A stretch of DNA of 64,000 bases from Pedobacter mendelii (GCF_014635725.1 NZ_BMDJ01000001.1:705111-769110), one strand, 5' to 3'. Positions 55,091 to 63,926 are shown, numbered from the stretch's first letter. Translations and numbers: made by a program. The notes: generated from the letters alone by a model not told the origin.

Positions 55091-55142
55091 ATTATTTTTT
55101 CTTCAAAATAGTTTTTTGCTTTACGGGAAACCGTAAAGAAAG
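55091..55142 (+). promoter_or_regulatory. Conserved 52-bp promoter element, copy 2
   Basis: It matches 53776-53827 at 48 of 52 positions and contains the same palindrome (55121-55136). It ends 16 bases before the -7 box TATTTTTG at 55158-55165, which precedes the DUF6232 remnant. Confidence 0.65.
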
Positions 55143-55157
55143 ACTTGCGGGGTTGCA

Positions 55158-55165
55158 TATTTTTG
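55158..55165 (+). promoter_or_regulatory. Putative -7 box TATTTTTG upstream of the DUF6232 remnant
   Basis: It matches TAnnTTTG, with the same offset to the conserved element as copy 1. Confidence 0.5.
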
Positions 55166-55208
55166 AGATAACAAATATCAAGGTATAAATCATTTAATAA
55201 AATTAAAT

Positions 55209-55325
55209 ATGGAAGCACCACTACAAAATGAGACAACATTTTATCAAGACTCAAATGTTACTGTTACTCAATCCAGGTATGTAACCAATTCAAAAACAAA
55301 TGGAAATACATTTAAGAAAAATTGA
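55209..55325 (+). pseudogene. DUF6232-like gene remnant (38 codons)
   Basis: The short frame from ATG 55209 encodes MEAPLQNETTFYQDSNVTVT followed by QSRYVTNSKT. This is the typical opening of the small DUF6232 proteins (a strand with F-Y-x-D-x-N-V-x-V-T and x-R-x-x-x-x-x-K-T). It then stops at 55323-55325 before the membrane helices that normally follow. No continuation is found in other frames, so it looks like a truncated remnant that has kept its promoter. DUF6232 function is unknown. Confidence 0.55.
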
Positions 55326-55546
55326 AATACTGTAAAATCAAGACTGTAGTTTAGGTAAAATAGAATTATTGTTTTATTAAAATAAAAGATATATTTAACG
55401 TAAATATCTGTATACCAACAGATAATATCTTAATGACTCTCCATCATGCACAATCTACCCGAATTAATACTTGTTACCGGTATTTCATTTATTCAATTTT
55501 TACCTGGTTTTTCCTTAGAAATCAAAATAATTAATGCTAAGCGTTT

Positions 55547-56011
55547 ATGAGAAATTTTAAGACAGTCTGTTTCTGGATAAAAAACATCTTTACTGTTAAG
55601 CTTCCTAATTTGGCTAAATTGGATTATGCTGACTATATCATTGAAGATAAAAGTTATCTCATTTTTAGCTGGAGCATGGAAAATGCACATTGGTTAAAAA
55701 TTAAATCGCTCAAATATAAATCCTTTTTAAAATCAGGTTCAGCCTATATTGCAATTAATGGAAATGTGGACCAATTAGAAATTATTATTTCCAATTCCTG
55801 GCGCAGCAGAAAATATTTACTTAAACTCCATCAAGTAAGTATAAATGAACCTATAGAATTCCCTGCAACCTTGCAGGTTTCGTTTGAAGCTAAAATCGTA
55901 ATCCCAAATCCAAAACAAAAGTTTTCAAAACTAAAATTGAATTATTTTAAAGCAAATCTTGTCGACGAAAGACAAATCAAAAGAATTATCAATATTTCAT
56001 ACCCTAATTAA
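55547..56011 (+). CDS. Uncharacterised beta-rich protein, first in a nine-gene operon
   Basis: This 154-residue protein is not recognised. The centre has alternating strands (YIIEDKSYLIFSWSMENAHWLKIKS; SAYIAINGNVDQLEIIISN) and the end is basic (NYFKANLVDERQIKRIIN). It lacks a clear signal peptide. It lies 7 bases before the DUF4407 gene and belongs to the operon that runs to 62342. Confidence 0.6.
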   Translation: MRNFKTVCFWIKNIFTVKLPNLAKLDYADYIIEDKSYLIFSWSMENAHWLKIKSLKYKSFLKSGSAYIAINGNVDQLEIIISNSWRSRKYLLKLHQVSINEPIEFPATLQVSFEAKIVIPNPKQKFSKLKLNYFKANLVDERQIKRIINISYPN

Positions 56012-56018
56012 CAATCTT

Positions 56019-57254
56019 ATGAATAGTGAATTTTATCAATCTCCGAAGTCAAGTAGATTCATGCGGCTTTTTTGGAAAGCTGCAGGTGCTGACCGGTTTA
56101 TTTTGGAAAGAAGTACATATGGTGATCAGATCAAATATGTTTGCCTTGGCGGAATTATTATCGCTACTGGTGTAATGGCAGCAATAGCCGGGGGATATGC
56201 GTTTTACACCATATTTGCACCAAAAGGAAATGCGATAGATTCTTTCAAGGCAGTTGAAGGCATTGCCAGTAATTACGACCCTACGGATGTACCTACAGCA
56301 TTAATTTCAATTGTATTTGGATTAATCTGGGGTGCGATTATATTCAACATCGATAGGTTTATTGTTACAAGTACAGGCAAAGGTGATGGAACCGAAGCAA
56401 TTACCAGAAAAGAATTAGTTGGTGCACTTCCACGCATTATTATGGGTGCTATTATCGCCTTAACCATATCAAAACCTGTTGAGATAAGAATGTTCAAAAC
56501 AGAAATTGATGTTGCTTTACACGCTAAACAAATTAAACAGGAACAAGCTTATAAAGCCGAGATTGAGAAAGTTGCAAATGGCGAGATTGACAAAAAGCAG
56601 GCTATAATCAGAGAGCAGCTTAACAGGATTGCCCGATTAGACAGTATTAGCACAGTCCGAAAAGCGGATATAGCCTATGAAAATTCTCATGGTGGTTGTT
56701 CTTTGAAATGCACCGAATTTAAAAATCAACTGGTCTCAAATCAAGCAGAAGTTACCGCAATAAAGAGTGACCCGGAATTTATAAAGGTGAAAAAGGATCT
56801 TGAAGCCTTAGAAACAGATAAACTTAATAAATTAAAAGAAAGTGGAAAGGTTGCCGCGGGTTTAGATGGTTTATTGGAAAGAATAAAACTGGCACATGAA
56901 GAAGCCGGGTGGGTAATTTCCATGTTTGTTACGCTGTTATTTATGACAATCGAATTAACACCCATTTTCTTCAAGTTAATGCTCATTAAAAGTCCTTATG
57001 ACTACATGGAAGAAAACATTAAAGAGTTAATTAAAGCAGATAAGGGTATTGAAATTCAACATAACTTTTATCCGGATGGAGAAGGAATAGAACGAGATCT
57101 TGTTATTAATCATCAGGTATTAAGAATCCTGAAAGAAAAAATTCAGCTGCTTGAAGCACAAAGTGCTTTAAGCAATGAGGCGATTAATGCATGGAAGCAT
57201 AAAAAGCAAAATGACATTAATAATAATCCGGACGCATATTTAAGTGAAGAGTAA
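56019..57254 (+). CDS. DUF4407 membrane protein (second copy in window)
   Basis: From ATG 56019 this gives 411 residues; an earlier TTG at 55959 would overlap the previous gene. Membrane helices lie near residues 40-65, 93-111 and 138-153 (the last with LTISKPVEIRMF). A long coiled coil (about 155-290, with two Cys in GGCSLKCTEF) and a final helix (about 298-322, FVTLLFMTIELTPIFFKLM) follow. The layout is the same as the 35631-36755 product. The next gene overlaps its stop by one base. The function is unknown. Confidence 0.8.
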   Translation: MNSEFYQSPKSSRFMRLFWKAAGADRFILERSTYGDQIKYVCLGGIIIATGVMAAIAGGYAFYTIFAPKGNAIDSFKAVEGIASNYDPTDVPTALISIVFGLIWGAIIFNIDRFIVTSTGKGDGTEAITRKELVGALPRIIMGAIIALTISKPVEIRMFKTEIDVALHAKQIKQEQAYKAEIEKVANGEIDKKQAIIREQLNRIARLDSISTVRKADIAYENSHGGCSLKCTEFKNQLVSNQAEVTAIKSDPEFIKVKKDLEALETDKLNKLKESGKVAAGLDGLLERIKLAHEEAGWVISMFVTLLFMTIELTPIFFKLMLIKSPYDYMEENIKELIKADKGIEIQHNFYPDGEGIERDLVINHQVLRILKEKIQLLEAQSALSNEAINAWKHKKQNDINNNPDAYLSEE

Positions 57255-58237
57255 TGGCTAAGCAAAGGTATGTCAGATTTTGGAGCAGAAGATCTATTGT
57301 AAGTTTGATTGGCATTGATTATCCTATTCTGGAACAATCGGAGCATGATAATCTACCTAAATTTTATTTTGCAGGGTTCTTAGTATTAGGCATTCTAGCA
57401 ATTAGTTTTTGCTCCGTATTCTATGCCTTTGATTTAATGTTTGACATGTGGCATGCAGAAATTTTACTATCCTCCTTTTTTTCGTTAATGTTTTTCACCA
57501 TTTATATATTCCTGATTCAGACCTTTTCTAAAGAAGTATTTCCTACTACTTATCGGTTTAAGTTTTTTAACCTTTCGAATTTATCAAGAATCGGATTTGT
57601 ATTTATGATCGGTTTTCTGCTTGCTCAACCAATAAAAATATTTTTATACAGGCATCACTTGGATAACGATTTGCAGCAATACAAAACTCAATTATATCAG
57701 GAATTTTCGAAAGTCAATGCAAATCTTTATGCTACAGATATAGCCAAATTGCTTAGCGAAAAAAACAGCTATCAATTGATGGCTAAATCGGAAACCTTAA
57801 ATACCGAAATATCAAAAATTGATGCTGAAGTTCTTAAAATAAATGACCAAATAAATCTGGCAAACTTTAAGGCTAGAGAGACCATCTATAACTCTAATTT
57901 CTTTATTAAACGAATAGAAATTGCAAACAAATATCCTGGTTCATTTCTGATTGTAACTTTGGTTCTGGTGCTATTTTTTACTCCAATCTTATTAATTTAT
58001 TCTATCTCCGGAACAAGTGAGTATTACAAGATTAAAAAAGCTAATGACAAAATACTGGTGCTTTCAGACTATTCTGTATTTAAATATAAATATACACAGA
58101 TGTTTGAAAAAAAATATGGATTGATGAACGTTAACTTTTATGAACCATTTTCAGATCCACCATTTAATACAAAAAAGAAAACTCAACCTGAATATTTGAA
58201 TCAGGAAACTTTTTTTAATGACCTGATTGAGTTATGA
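57254..58237 (+). CDS. Membrane protein with DUF4407-like architecture
   Basis: This 327-residue protein has two helices near residues 32-52 and 70-92, a third with FVFMIGFLLAQPIKIFLY (about 114-134), a coiled-coil stretch (about 135-215) and a last helix FLIVTLVLVLFFTPILLIY (about 232-252). The order and the Q-P-I-K and TPI positions echo S-K-P-V-E and LTPIFF of the DUF4407 protein before it. It may be a diverged paralogue that pairs with it. It overlaps the J-domain gene by 4 bases. Confidence 0.68.
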   Translation: MAKQRYVRFWSRRSIVSLIGIDYPILEQSEHDNLPKFYFAGFLVLGILAISFCSVFYAFDLMFDMWHAEILLSSFFSLMFFTIYIFLIQTFSKEVFPTTYRFKFFNLSNLSRIGFVFMIGFLLAQPIKIFLYRHHLDNDLQQYKTQLYQEFSKVNANLYATDIAKLLSEKNSYQLMAKSETLNTEISKIDAEVLKINDQINLANFKARETIYNSNFFIKRIEIANKYPGSFLIVTLVLVLFFTPILLIYSISGTSEYYKIKKANDKILVLSDYSVFKYKYTQMFEKKYGLMNVNFYEPFSDPPFNTKKKTQPEYLNQETFFNDLIEL

Positions 58238-60228
58238 AAGACTTTAAAAAGGATTATTATAAGATTTTAGAGCTTAATGCATCAGCAACAATTGATGAAG
58301 TTAAACTTGCATACAGGAAGCAGGCCAAAAAACACCATCCCGATTTAAACCCTGATAATTCGGAATGTGAAAACTTAATTAAAGACATTAATGAAGCATA
58401 TGAAGTTCTTGGGAATAAGGATGAGCGTTTCGCTTATGATCAATACTTACTAGATAAAAAAGCAAAGCGCAAATATGAATCCACAACGAAAGCTCAAACA
58501 AATAAAAACAAAAGAACATATACTAAAACTACTACAAAATATAAAGAAGAACGAACGTATTTAAAAGGAAAAATCTTTATTAAGTATTGCGGTAAACACG
58601 ATGAAAGAGATGCGGAGAATATTTTAAGAGAAACCTTTTATAAATTAAAGATTACACAAACTAATGCTGTAATTGAACAAACTTGTAAGCTACAAACATC
58701 AGAGGAATTTTTGAAAGTCTTTGCCGAAAATAAACCTTTAAATTTAAATATAGAACAGCCGATAAGCTGTCAGATTCTTGATAAGAATAAATTAATTCAG
58801 AATTATAAATTACACCTCCTAAATCTAACTGTTCCTAATCCAGAAATTACAAATGTAACTAAACACGAAGGTGAAAGTTTCGGAATTATAACAGGATCAT
58901 TCTATTGTTATGTAAGGGAAATTAAGAGTTATGAAGAGGAGATACTTGTTGACGAATGCTTCGGTGAAACCGGCGAATCTGAAGAAAAAGTCGAAAATGG
59001 TATAAAATATTTCAGGAAAGAATACTATAATACTGACTGTAGTAAATATTGGGGTAATTGGATTGCTGAAATTATCAATACTAAATATACAGGAAGAACA
59101 CAAACCTCGGGTAGTTACATAAGGCATGAGTATACTTATGGTAGTAGTAAGAGATCCCAATGGAGTACCTGGAAATACACTCCCCGGACTGTAACCAATA
59201 ATAGTGGCTGTTTGGGTTCTTTTGGGAGCATATTAGGAATCGGTCTTGGAATTCTGTTTATTTTGTTTTTAATTCCAAAACTTGTTTTCCTATTACCGTT
59301 TATTTTAATTCCGTTCCTATTAAACTTATTACCTTCCAAATTCTGGAATTGGATATTCAGGATTGCTTTTATTTTATTTGGATTATTATTCTCATTCGCA
59401 ATAATTTCATCACTAATTGGCACAAGTTATAAAAAAGAGGAACAGGCAGTTGTTAAACCAAAACCTTTAATTGAAAAACCAAAATATACGCCTGTTATAA
59501 ATCCCAGACCTTCAAATCAATCAAATCAAATTCTAGATACATTGATTACCCATTATATGACTTGGGAAGACTATAAAGGTAAAACTTACGAAGGAAATTT
59601 TTCAGTCAAAAAAAGCGCTTGGGATCAGGCACATTTTTACAAACAAAATCTGGATATTTCAGGTGATAGTGAAAATAATTACGACAAAATAATTTTTTCA
59701 CTTAAAGAGAATGATAAGGATAAATTAGCCGGACTATATTCTATGTTCGACTCAATAGAGAGAGGGAATAAACCAAATCCTATGGAATTTGCGGAGATAA
59801 TAGTTTCATTCGTACAGGCCATTCCTTACACAATAATACTTCCAAACGAATGTAATTCTAAGTATTACCAAGATGAATTTACTGCCAAGTATCTTTCCAG
59901 TCCTGATGCGAGATGTGACGGTTTCGAAAAATACGGCATCAATACACCTGTAGAATTTGTTGCCAATTTGAATGGAGATTGCGATACCCGAACTTTATTA
60001 CTTTATACAGTATTATCTCATTATAATTATGATGTTGCTTTATTAAGCAGTTCGCACTACAGCCACTCGATTCTGGGTATAAACTTACCTTATGAAGGGG
60101 TTTCTTTTAATTACAATAACCAACGATATATTTTCTGGGAAACGACGGTACAAAATATCAAGCCCGGTATTCTTTCAGATGAAATTTCAAATACAGATTA
60201 CTGGCGAATTTCTTTAAAATCAAAATAA
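58234..60228 (+). CDS. J-domain / transglutaminase-like membrane protein
   Basis: This 664-residue protein joins parts not usually found together. Residues 1-70 form a J domain with the HPD motif at 35-37 (AKKHHPDLNP). A charged linker and a beta-rich region with several Cys follow (residues about 105-310). Two membrane stretches lie at about 334-365 and 371-394. The C-terminal domain (about 510-664) has NGDCDTRTLLLYTVL (Cys583), HYSHSILGI (His611) and FWETT (Glu636), in the Cys-His-acid order of transglutaminase or papain-like enzymes. It may recruit Hsp70 on one side of the membrane and cut or cross-link on the other. Confidence 0.72.
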   Translation: MKDFKKDYYKILELNASATIDEVKLAYRKQAKKHHPDLNPDNSECENLIKDINEAYEVLGNKDERFAYDQYLLDKKAKRKYESTTKAQTNKNKRTYTKTTTKYKEERTYLKGKIFIKYCGKHDERDAENILRETFYKLKITQTNAVIEQTCKLQTSEEFLKVFAENKPLNLNIEQPISCQILDKNKLIQNYKLHLLNLTVPNPEITNVTKHEGESFGIITGSFYCYVREIKSYEEEILVDECFGETGESEEKVENGIKYFRKEYYNTDCSKYWGNWIAEIINTKYTGRTQTSGSYIRHEYTYGSSKRSQWSTWKYTPRTVTNNSGCLGSFGSILGIGLGILFILFLIPKLVFLLPFILIPFLLNLLPSKFWNWIFRIAFILFGLLFSFAIISSLIGTSYKKEEQAVVKPKPLIEKPKYTPVINPRPSNQSNQILDTLITHYMTWEDYKGKTYEGNFSVKKSAWDQAHFYKQNLDISGDSENNYDKIIFSLKENDKDKLAGLYSMFDSIERGNKPNPMEFAEIIVSFVQAIPYTIILPNECNSKYYQDEFTAKYLSSPDARCDGFEKYGINTPVEFVANLNGDCDTRTLLLYTVLSHYNYDVALLSSSHYSHSILGINLPYEGVSFNYNNQRYIFWETTVQNIKPGILSDEISNTDYWRISLKSK

Positions 60229-60229
60229 T

Positions 60230-60736
60230 ATGAACTCATTAAAATTAATCACCATTTCAGTTTCGGTTATCTTATCCTTTTTGCTGCTAATATTTATTAT
60301 TTACTTTTTGACGAAGAAGTTTAAATCCAAACTCAACAATGATGGAAGGCTCAAAGTATCATTTGGAATATGGTACGCTGCACTTTTTTTATCTGGCTCA
60401 AATGTAATCTCAGTCGTAATAAATACTGTGACTGAAGTTATCGATAATTTAATTAAAATTAACCCAAAAAAATTCAATCTACAATTAGTTCAATCAATAT
60501 CATTAATTACAGGTGTAGGCTTTATATGGTTTGTTCTGTGGTTTTTTGTAATAAAGTTTCTAATAAATACTATCAGATTAAAAGTTGATGAACATCAGGA
60601 AATGGAAGACGATAACATTAGTTATTTTATAATTAAAGCCGCGATGTTAATAGGATTAGTTTTTAGCTTATCCTCTTTGCTCAGCCTAATATTGAGGACA
60701 CTAATCCCAAATGTTGAAGTACCCTTTTATCATTAA
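60230..60736 (+). CDS. Uncharacterised three-helix membrane protein
   Basis: This 168-residue protein starts one base after the J-domain gene stop. It has hydrophobic stretches near residues 5-28, 42-62 and 88-112, and a last one near 133-155. I do not recognise the family. Its place within the tight operon suggests a role beside the DUF4407 and J-domain proteins. Confidence 0.6.
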   Translation: MNSLKLITISVSVILSFLLLIFIIYFLTKKFKSKLNNDGRLKVSFGIWYAALFLSGSNVISVVINTVTEVIDNLIKINPKKFNLQLVQSISLITGVGFIWFVLWFFVIKFLINTIRLKVDEHQEMEDDNISYFIIKAAMLIGLVFSLSSLLSLILRTLIPNVEVPFYH

Positions 60737-60745
60737 TAAACTCTC

Positions 60746-61288
60746 ATGAAAAAACTTTTATTTACAACGCTGCTTTGTCTAAGTATTAAATGTTGCTTTG
60801 GACAATCTTATTTAGGTTCAATAATAAAAATTGTTAACCTCCGCACAGGACCTGGGATAGATTATGAGATTTTAAAATCATTAAAACCAGGCACCTAAAT
60901 TTTTATAGTTTCTTTAGCTCTAGACAATGATTTTTTTAACATTATTGATATTAAAACAAATCAAGAAGGTTTTGTTAAAAAATCTTTTGTGAAACTAATA
61001 AAGGAAATAAAGTTAAATGAACCGGGAATGTTCACTCCAGATGGAAGTCCATCAGGCTACAATCCAGAAATTGAAATTTACAATAACACAAATAAAATAT
61101 TAACCCTCAAGCTTAATGAAGAGATGTATCATTTCAATTTCCAAGAAAAGAAAACGATTACTTTATCTCCAAATTCATACCATTATAGGGCTTCTGCGGC
61201 TGGAGTGATACCTAACATTGGCAATGAAGAAATCAAAGGAAATACGAAATATACTTGGCAATTCTATATAGTTAAACGATACAGATGA
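60746..61288 (+). pseudogene. Secreted SH3-like domain protein interrupted by an in-frame TAA
   Basis: Starting at ATG 60746 the frame gives a signal peptide and an SH3b-type domain (IVNLRTGPGIDYEILKSLKPGT). It stops at TAA 60896-60898 after 50 codons. The same frame continues without a break as IFIVSLALDNDFFNIIDIKT, completing the SH3 fold, and then a beta-sandwich to 61288. This indicates a single-base nonsense change (for example from CAA, GAA or AAA). An ATG at 60989 could still express the C-terminal part alone. Confidence 0.75.
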
Positions 61289-61599
61289 TAAATCTAATTA
61301 AGTTAATACTATCAACAATGATATTCCTTTGCCTGCTAAACATGCCTTATGGATACTACTATCAACTCTTACGCTTTGTTGTGCTAATCGGTTTTGCATT
61401 TTTAGCTTATGATGCTCAAAAGAAAGGATATCAAAAAGAGCTTATTTTCTATTGTACACTGGCCTTACTTTTTTAACCCTTTTTCAAAATAGCATTAGGT
61501 CGCCCCCTATGGAATGTAGCTGATGTTGTTATAGCTATCGGAATAATTACATCAATTTTTATAAAATTAGATTCTCAGGATAAAAAAACCAGTAAGTAA
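61285..61599 (+). pseudogene. Small membrane protein (DUF6804-like) interrupted by an in-frame TAA
   Basis: The frame from 61285 encodes two hydrophobic helices and then TAA at 61474-61476. The frame continues as PFFKIALGRPLWNVADVVIA and IGIITSIFIKLDSQ to a stop at 61597-61599. That tail is the normal end of DUF6804-type proteins (NPFFKIxLGRxxWNxVDV). The TAA probably replaced CAA or another codon. It overlaps the previous gene by 4 bases. Function of the family is unknown. Confidence 0.68.
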
Positions 61600-61626
61600 C
61601 ATCTCTTTAATCACATCCCAAATTTC

Positions 61627-61836
61627 ATGAAAACACTATTTCTTTTACTCTTTATTATAACTATAAAGTATTCGCTGGCTCCAAAAGAAGTTTACATCTG
61701 CAATAATGGCAATACAAAAAAATACCACTATACATCCAATTGCCGTGGCTTAAGCAATTGCTCCTATAAAATTGTTAAAAGCACAATAGATAAAGCTAAA
61801 AAAGACGGTAAAACATTATGTGGCTGGGAAAAGTAA
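61627..61836 (+). CDS. Small secreted cysteine-rich protein
   Basis: This 69-residue protein has a signal peptide. The mature part KYHYTSNCRGLSNCSYKIVK with a late LCGWE has four Cys including C-R-G-L-x-x-C, a pattern of small proteins with a possible metal site or disulfides that are often found beside nucleases. It overlaps the nuclease gene by 19 bases. The role is unknown. Confidence 0.6.
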   Translation: MKTLFLLLFIITIKYSLAPKEVYICNNGNTKKYHYTSNCRGLSNCSYKIVKSTIDKAKKDGKTLCGWEK

Positions 61837-62342
61837 TTACGCTAGTTTTATTATTAACCTTTCAAGCCTGCCATATTCCGGCAAGCGAGGGCAAGCCTGT
61901 ATATAGCAGCCAACTTGATTTTACGGCCAAAGTAATTCGCATTATAGATGGCGATACTATGGAAGTGCTGTACAAGCATGCGCCAGTAAAAGTCCGTTTA
62001 GCCCATATTGATTGCCCGGAAAAAAGGGGTTCGCAGCCATTCGGTAATAATGCTAAAAAAGCACTATCTGATTTATGTTTCGGGCAGATGGTTAATGTTA
62101 AAGGAGAGAAATACGATCGTTATAAAAGGCTAATTGCCGTTGTTATCAATAAAAAAAAGCAAATCATCAACCAGGAAATGATAAGGCAAGGCATGGCCTG
62201 GCATTTTAAGAAGTACTCTTCTGATAAGCTTTATGCGAAACTAGAAATCATTGCCAGAGAAAAGAAAGTAGGTTTATGGCATGATGTTAACCCAATAGCA
62301 CCCTGGGAATGGCGAAAATCAAAAATAGTTTATCTCCGCTAG
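61818..62342 (+). CDS. Thermonuclease-family (SNase-like) lipoprotein
   Basis: This 174-residue protein has a lipobox-like FQAC (Cys near residue 18). The staphylococcal-nuclease fold shows the calcium-site loop IDGDTMEV (residues about 43-50), RLAHIDCPEKRGSQPFG (catalytic Arg near residue 57) and GEKYDRYKRLIAVV (second Arg near residue 97). It cleaves DNA and RNA outside the cell or in the periplasm. It ends the operon begun at 55547. Confidence 0.9.
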   Translation: MWLGKVITLVLLLTFQACHIPASEGKPVYSSQLDFTAKVIRIIDGDTMEVLYKHAPVKVRLAHIDCPEKRGSQPFGNNAKKALSDLCFGQMVNVKGEKYDRYKRLIAVVINKKKQIINQEMIRQGMAWHFKKYSSDKLYAKLEIIAREKKVGLWHDVNPIAPWEWRKSKIVYLR

Positions 62343-62431
62343 CCATCTAAATCACCTAATTAAGTGATCCTTGTCATCTCTTCTCGCTCTGTATTTGTGT
62401 AGCTTTAGCTTAGAAATTAAAAAACACCACT

Positions 62432-62878
62432 ATGTTAGGAGATTTAAATAAAGGCCAGCTCATTGATTTCTTAGAGCAGCAGGTGGTCGGCAGGCTTGGA
62501 TGTCATGCCGATGGTGAAACGTATATTGTTCCGATTAATTATGTTTACAGAAATAATGCAATTTACGGCCATTCGGGGAACGGCAAAAAGATAAACATGA
62601 TGCGGGCGAACCCACGAGTTTGTTTTCAGGTCGATGAAATTATCGATACCTTCCGGTGGAAAAGTGCCATACTTTTGGGAAATTATTCCGAACTTATAGG
62701 TGAAGAAAGGCAGCAAGCGATGCAGGGCATAATCCACACCATTATGCCATTAACCAACAGACCATCGGAAGAACCTTCACACGGCATCCCCAAGGTAGAG
62801 CATGAACACATCATTGTATATAAAATCGAATTGACATCCGTTAGCGGGAAATTCGAATCGCATGATTTAGAAGCTTAA
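62432..62878 (+). CDS. Pyridoxamine 5'-phosphate oxidase-fold protein
   Basis: This 148-residue split-barrel flavin-binding protein begins MLGDLNKGQLIDFLEQQ and shows VGRLGCHADGETYIVPINYVY and GHSGNGKKINMMRANPRVCF, the pattern of the nitroimidazole-resistance and general stress FMN-binding subfamily. It may bind FMN or F420-like cofactors. The substrate is unknown. It is a single gene with a gap of 89 bases to the nuclease gene. Confidence 0.85.
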   Translation: MLGDLNKGQLIDFLEQQVVGRLGCHADGETYIVPINYVYRNNAIYGHSGNGKKINMMRANPRVCFQVDEIIDTFRWKSAILLGNYSELIGEERQQAMQGIIHTIMPLTNRPSEEPSHGIPKVEHEHIIVYKIELTSVSGKFESHDLEA

Positions 62879-63509
62879 ACAGCACATTTTATACCCATGT
62901 TAAAAATTTTATAATTATTATTGAGGCAAAAACAATTGCTATTCAGGACATTTGTCGGCAAATAATATAAATATGAGATAATTTGGGCTTTATTTGGTTA
63001 AAACTTAAATAGGTTTTTAATTGAGATATTGTTCAGAATATAAAATTAAAGAAAGTGGAAAATTTAAACCTTCTTCCCGGCATATCAATCCGCATAAAAT
63101 AGATAGCTCTAGCTTTTACTATCAGGCATAATAATGTAATTTAGGATAATTATTCACTTTCGCATTATTAAAAATACCAGTTTCTTGAAATGCTGCACTT
63201 GTTAACTTACGAATAAATAAATCTAAATAGTGCGTAAGCGATTATACCCTGATTTTTCAAAAACATAAACTTAATCCTACAACTTTTACCTCTTTTTGTT
63301 TAACTTGGTATCAAAATTGAATTGATTCTATTTGGCAATGAGAAGGTTACCTCTCATTGTATTTGCTTATTATATTTTGGCGACGTATTATGTTCATGAG
63401 GACAATACATCAACTGCAGATATAAGGCTATAATAGAATTTATTTAGAACATGGTAAAGGTTTACTTTTTAAAAGAAATAACGATACCAATAGCAAACGA
63501 ATTATTGCA
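62879..63509. other. Intergenic region without recognised genes
   Basis: About 630 AT-rich bases. I find no reading frame longer than a few dozen codons, no tRNA, and no repeat beyond short words. The promoter of the 63510-63725 frame should lie here. Confidence 0.5.
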
Positions 63510-63725
63510 ATGATTAAAACAAATAATTTACACGTCCGTACTGTATTAAAAATTAACCCTTTAAAATTTAAGGAACTTTTACCCGCTTACGAGTTAAATA
63601 TTGCTGCAAACTCGTTAACTATTTTTAAGAGGATAGAAAATCCTACTCCAAAAGAAGAAGTAATTTACACTGAAAAAACCACATTAGAAATTGCTTTTGA
63701 GGCATACAGCAACCATGAAAGTTAG
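63510..63725 (+). CDS. Small hypothetical protein (71 residues)
   Basis: The frame encodes a charged protein without signal or membrane helix (MIKTNNLHVRTVLKINPLKF; VIYTEKTTLEIAFEAYSNHES). No family is recognised. Its independent position and lack of overlapping frames make it plausible but not certain. Confidence 0.45.
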   Translation: MIKTNNLHVRTVLKINPLKFKELLPAYELNIAANSLTIFKRIENPTPKEEVIYTEKTTLEIAFEAYSNHES

Positions 63726-63863
63726 GGGATCATTAACTACTCAAGTTAACCAAAATAATTAAAGTTTGCGTTTTAAAAGGTTTTGGGCATAACAATCACA
63801 TTTGCTTTCTGCTGTTGTTTCTTTATTCATTTTTGGTTTTTGATATTTTATTTCAATAAACGA

Positions 63864-63897
63864 AGAAACCCCTACAGTTGTTACTGCAAGGGTTCTT
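63864..63897 (-). terminator. Terminator hairpin of the rRNA operon
   Basis: In minus orientation, agaacccttgcag and ctgtaggggtttct pair with a few mismatches around a short loop. It is followed by cgtttattg. A second small hairpin (agcct/aggct) lies at 63903-63920. Confidence 0.6.
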
Positions 63898-63926
63898 GTT
63901 AAGAGCCTGTTTTGAGGCTTTTAAGA

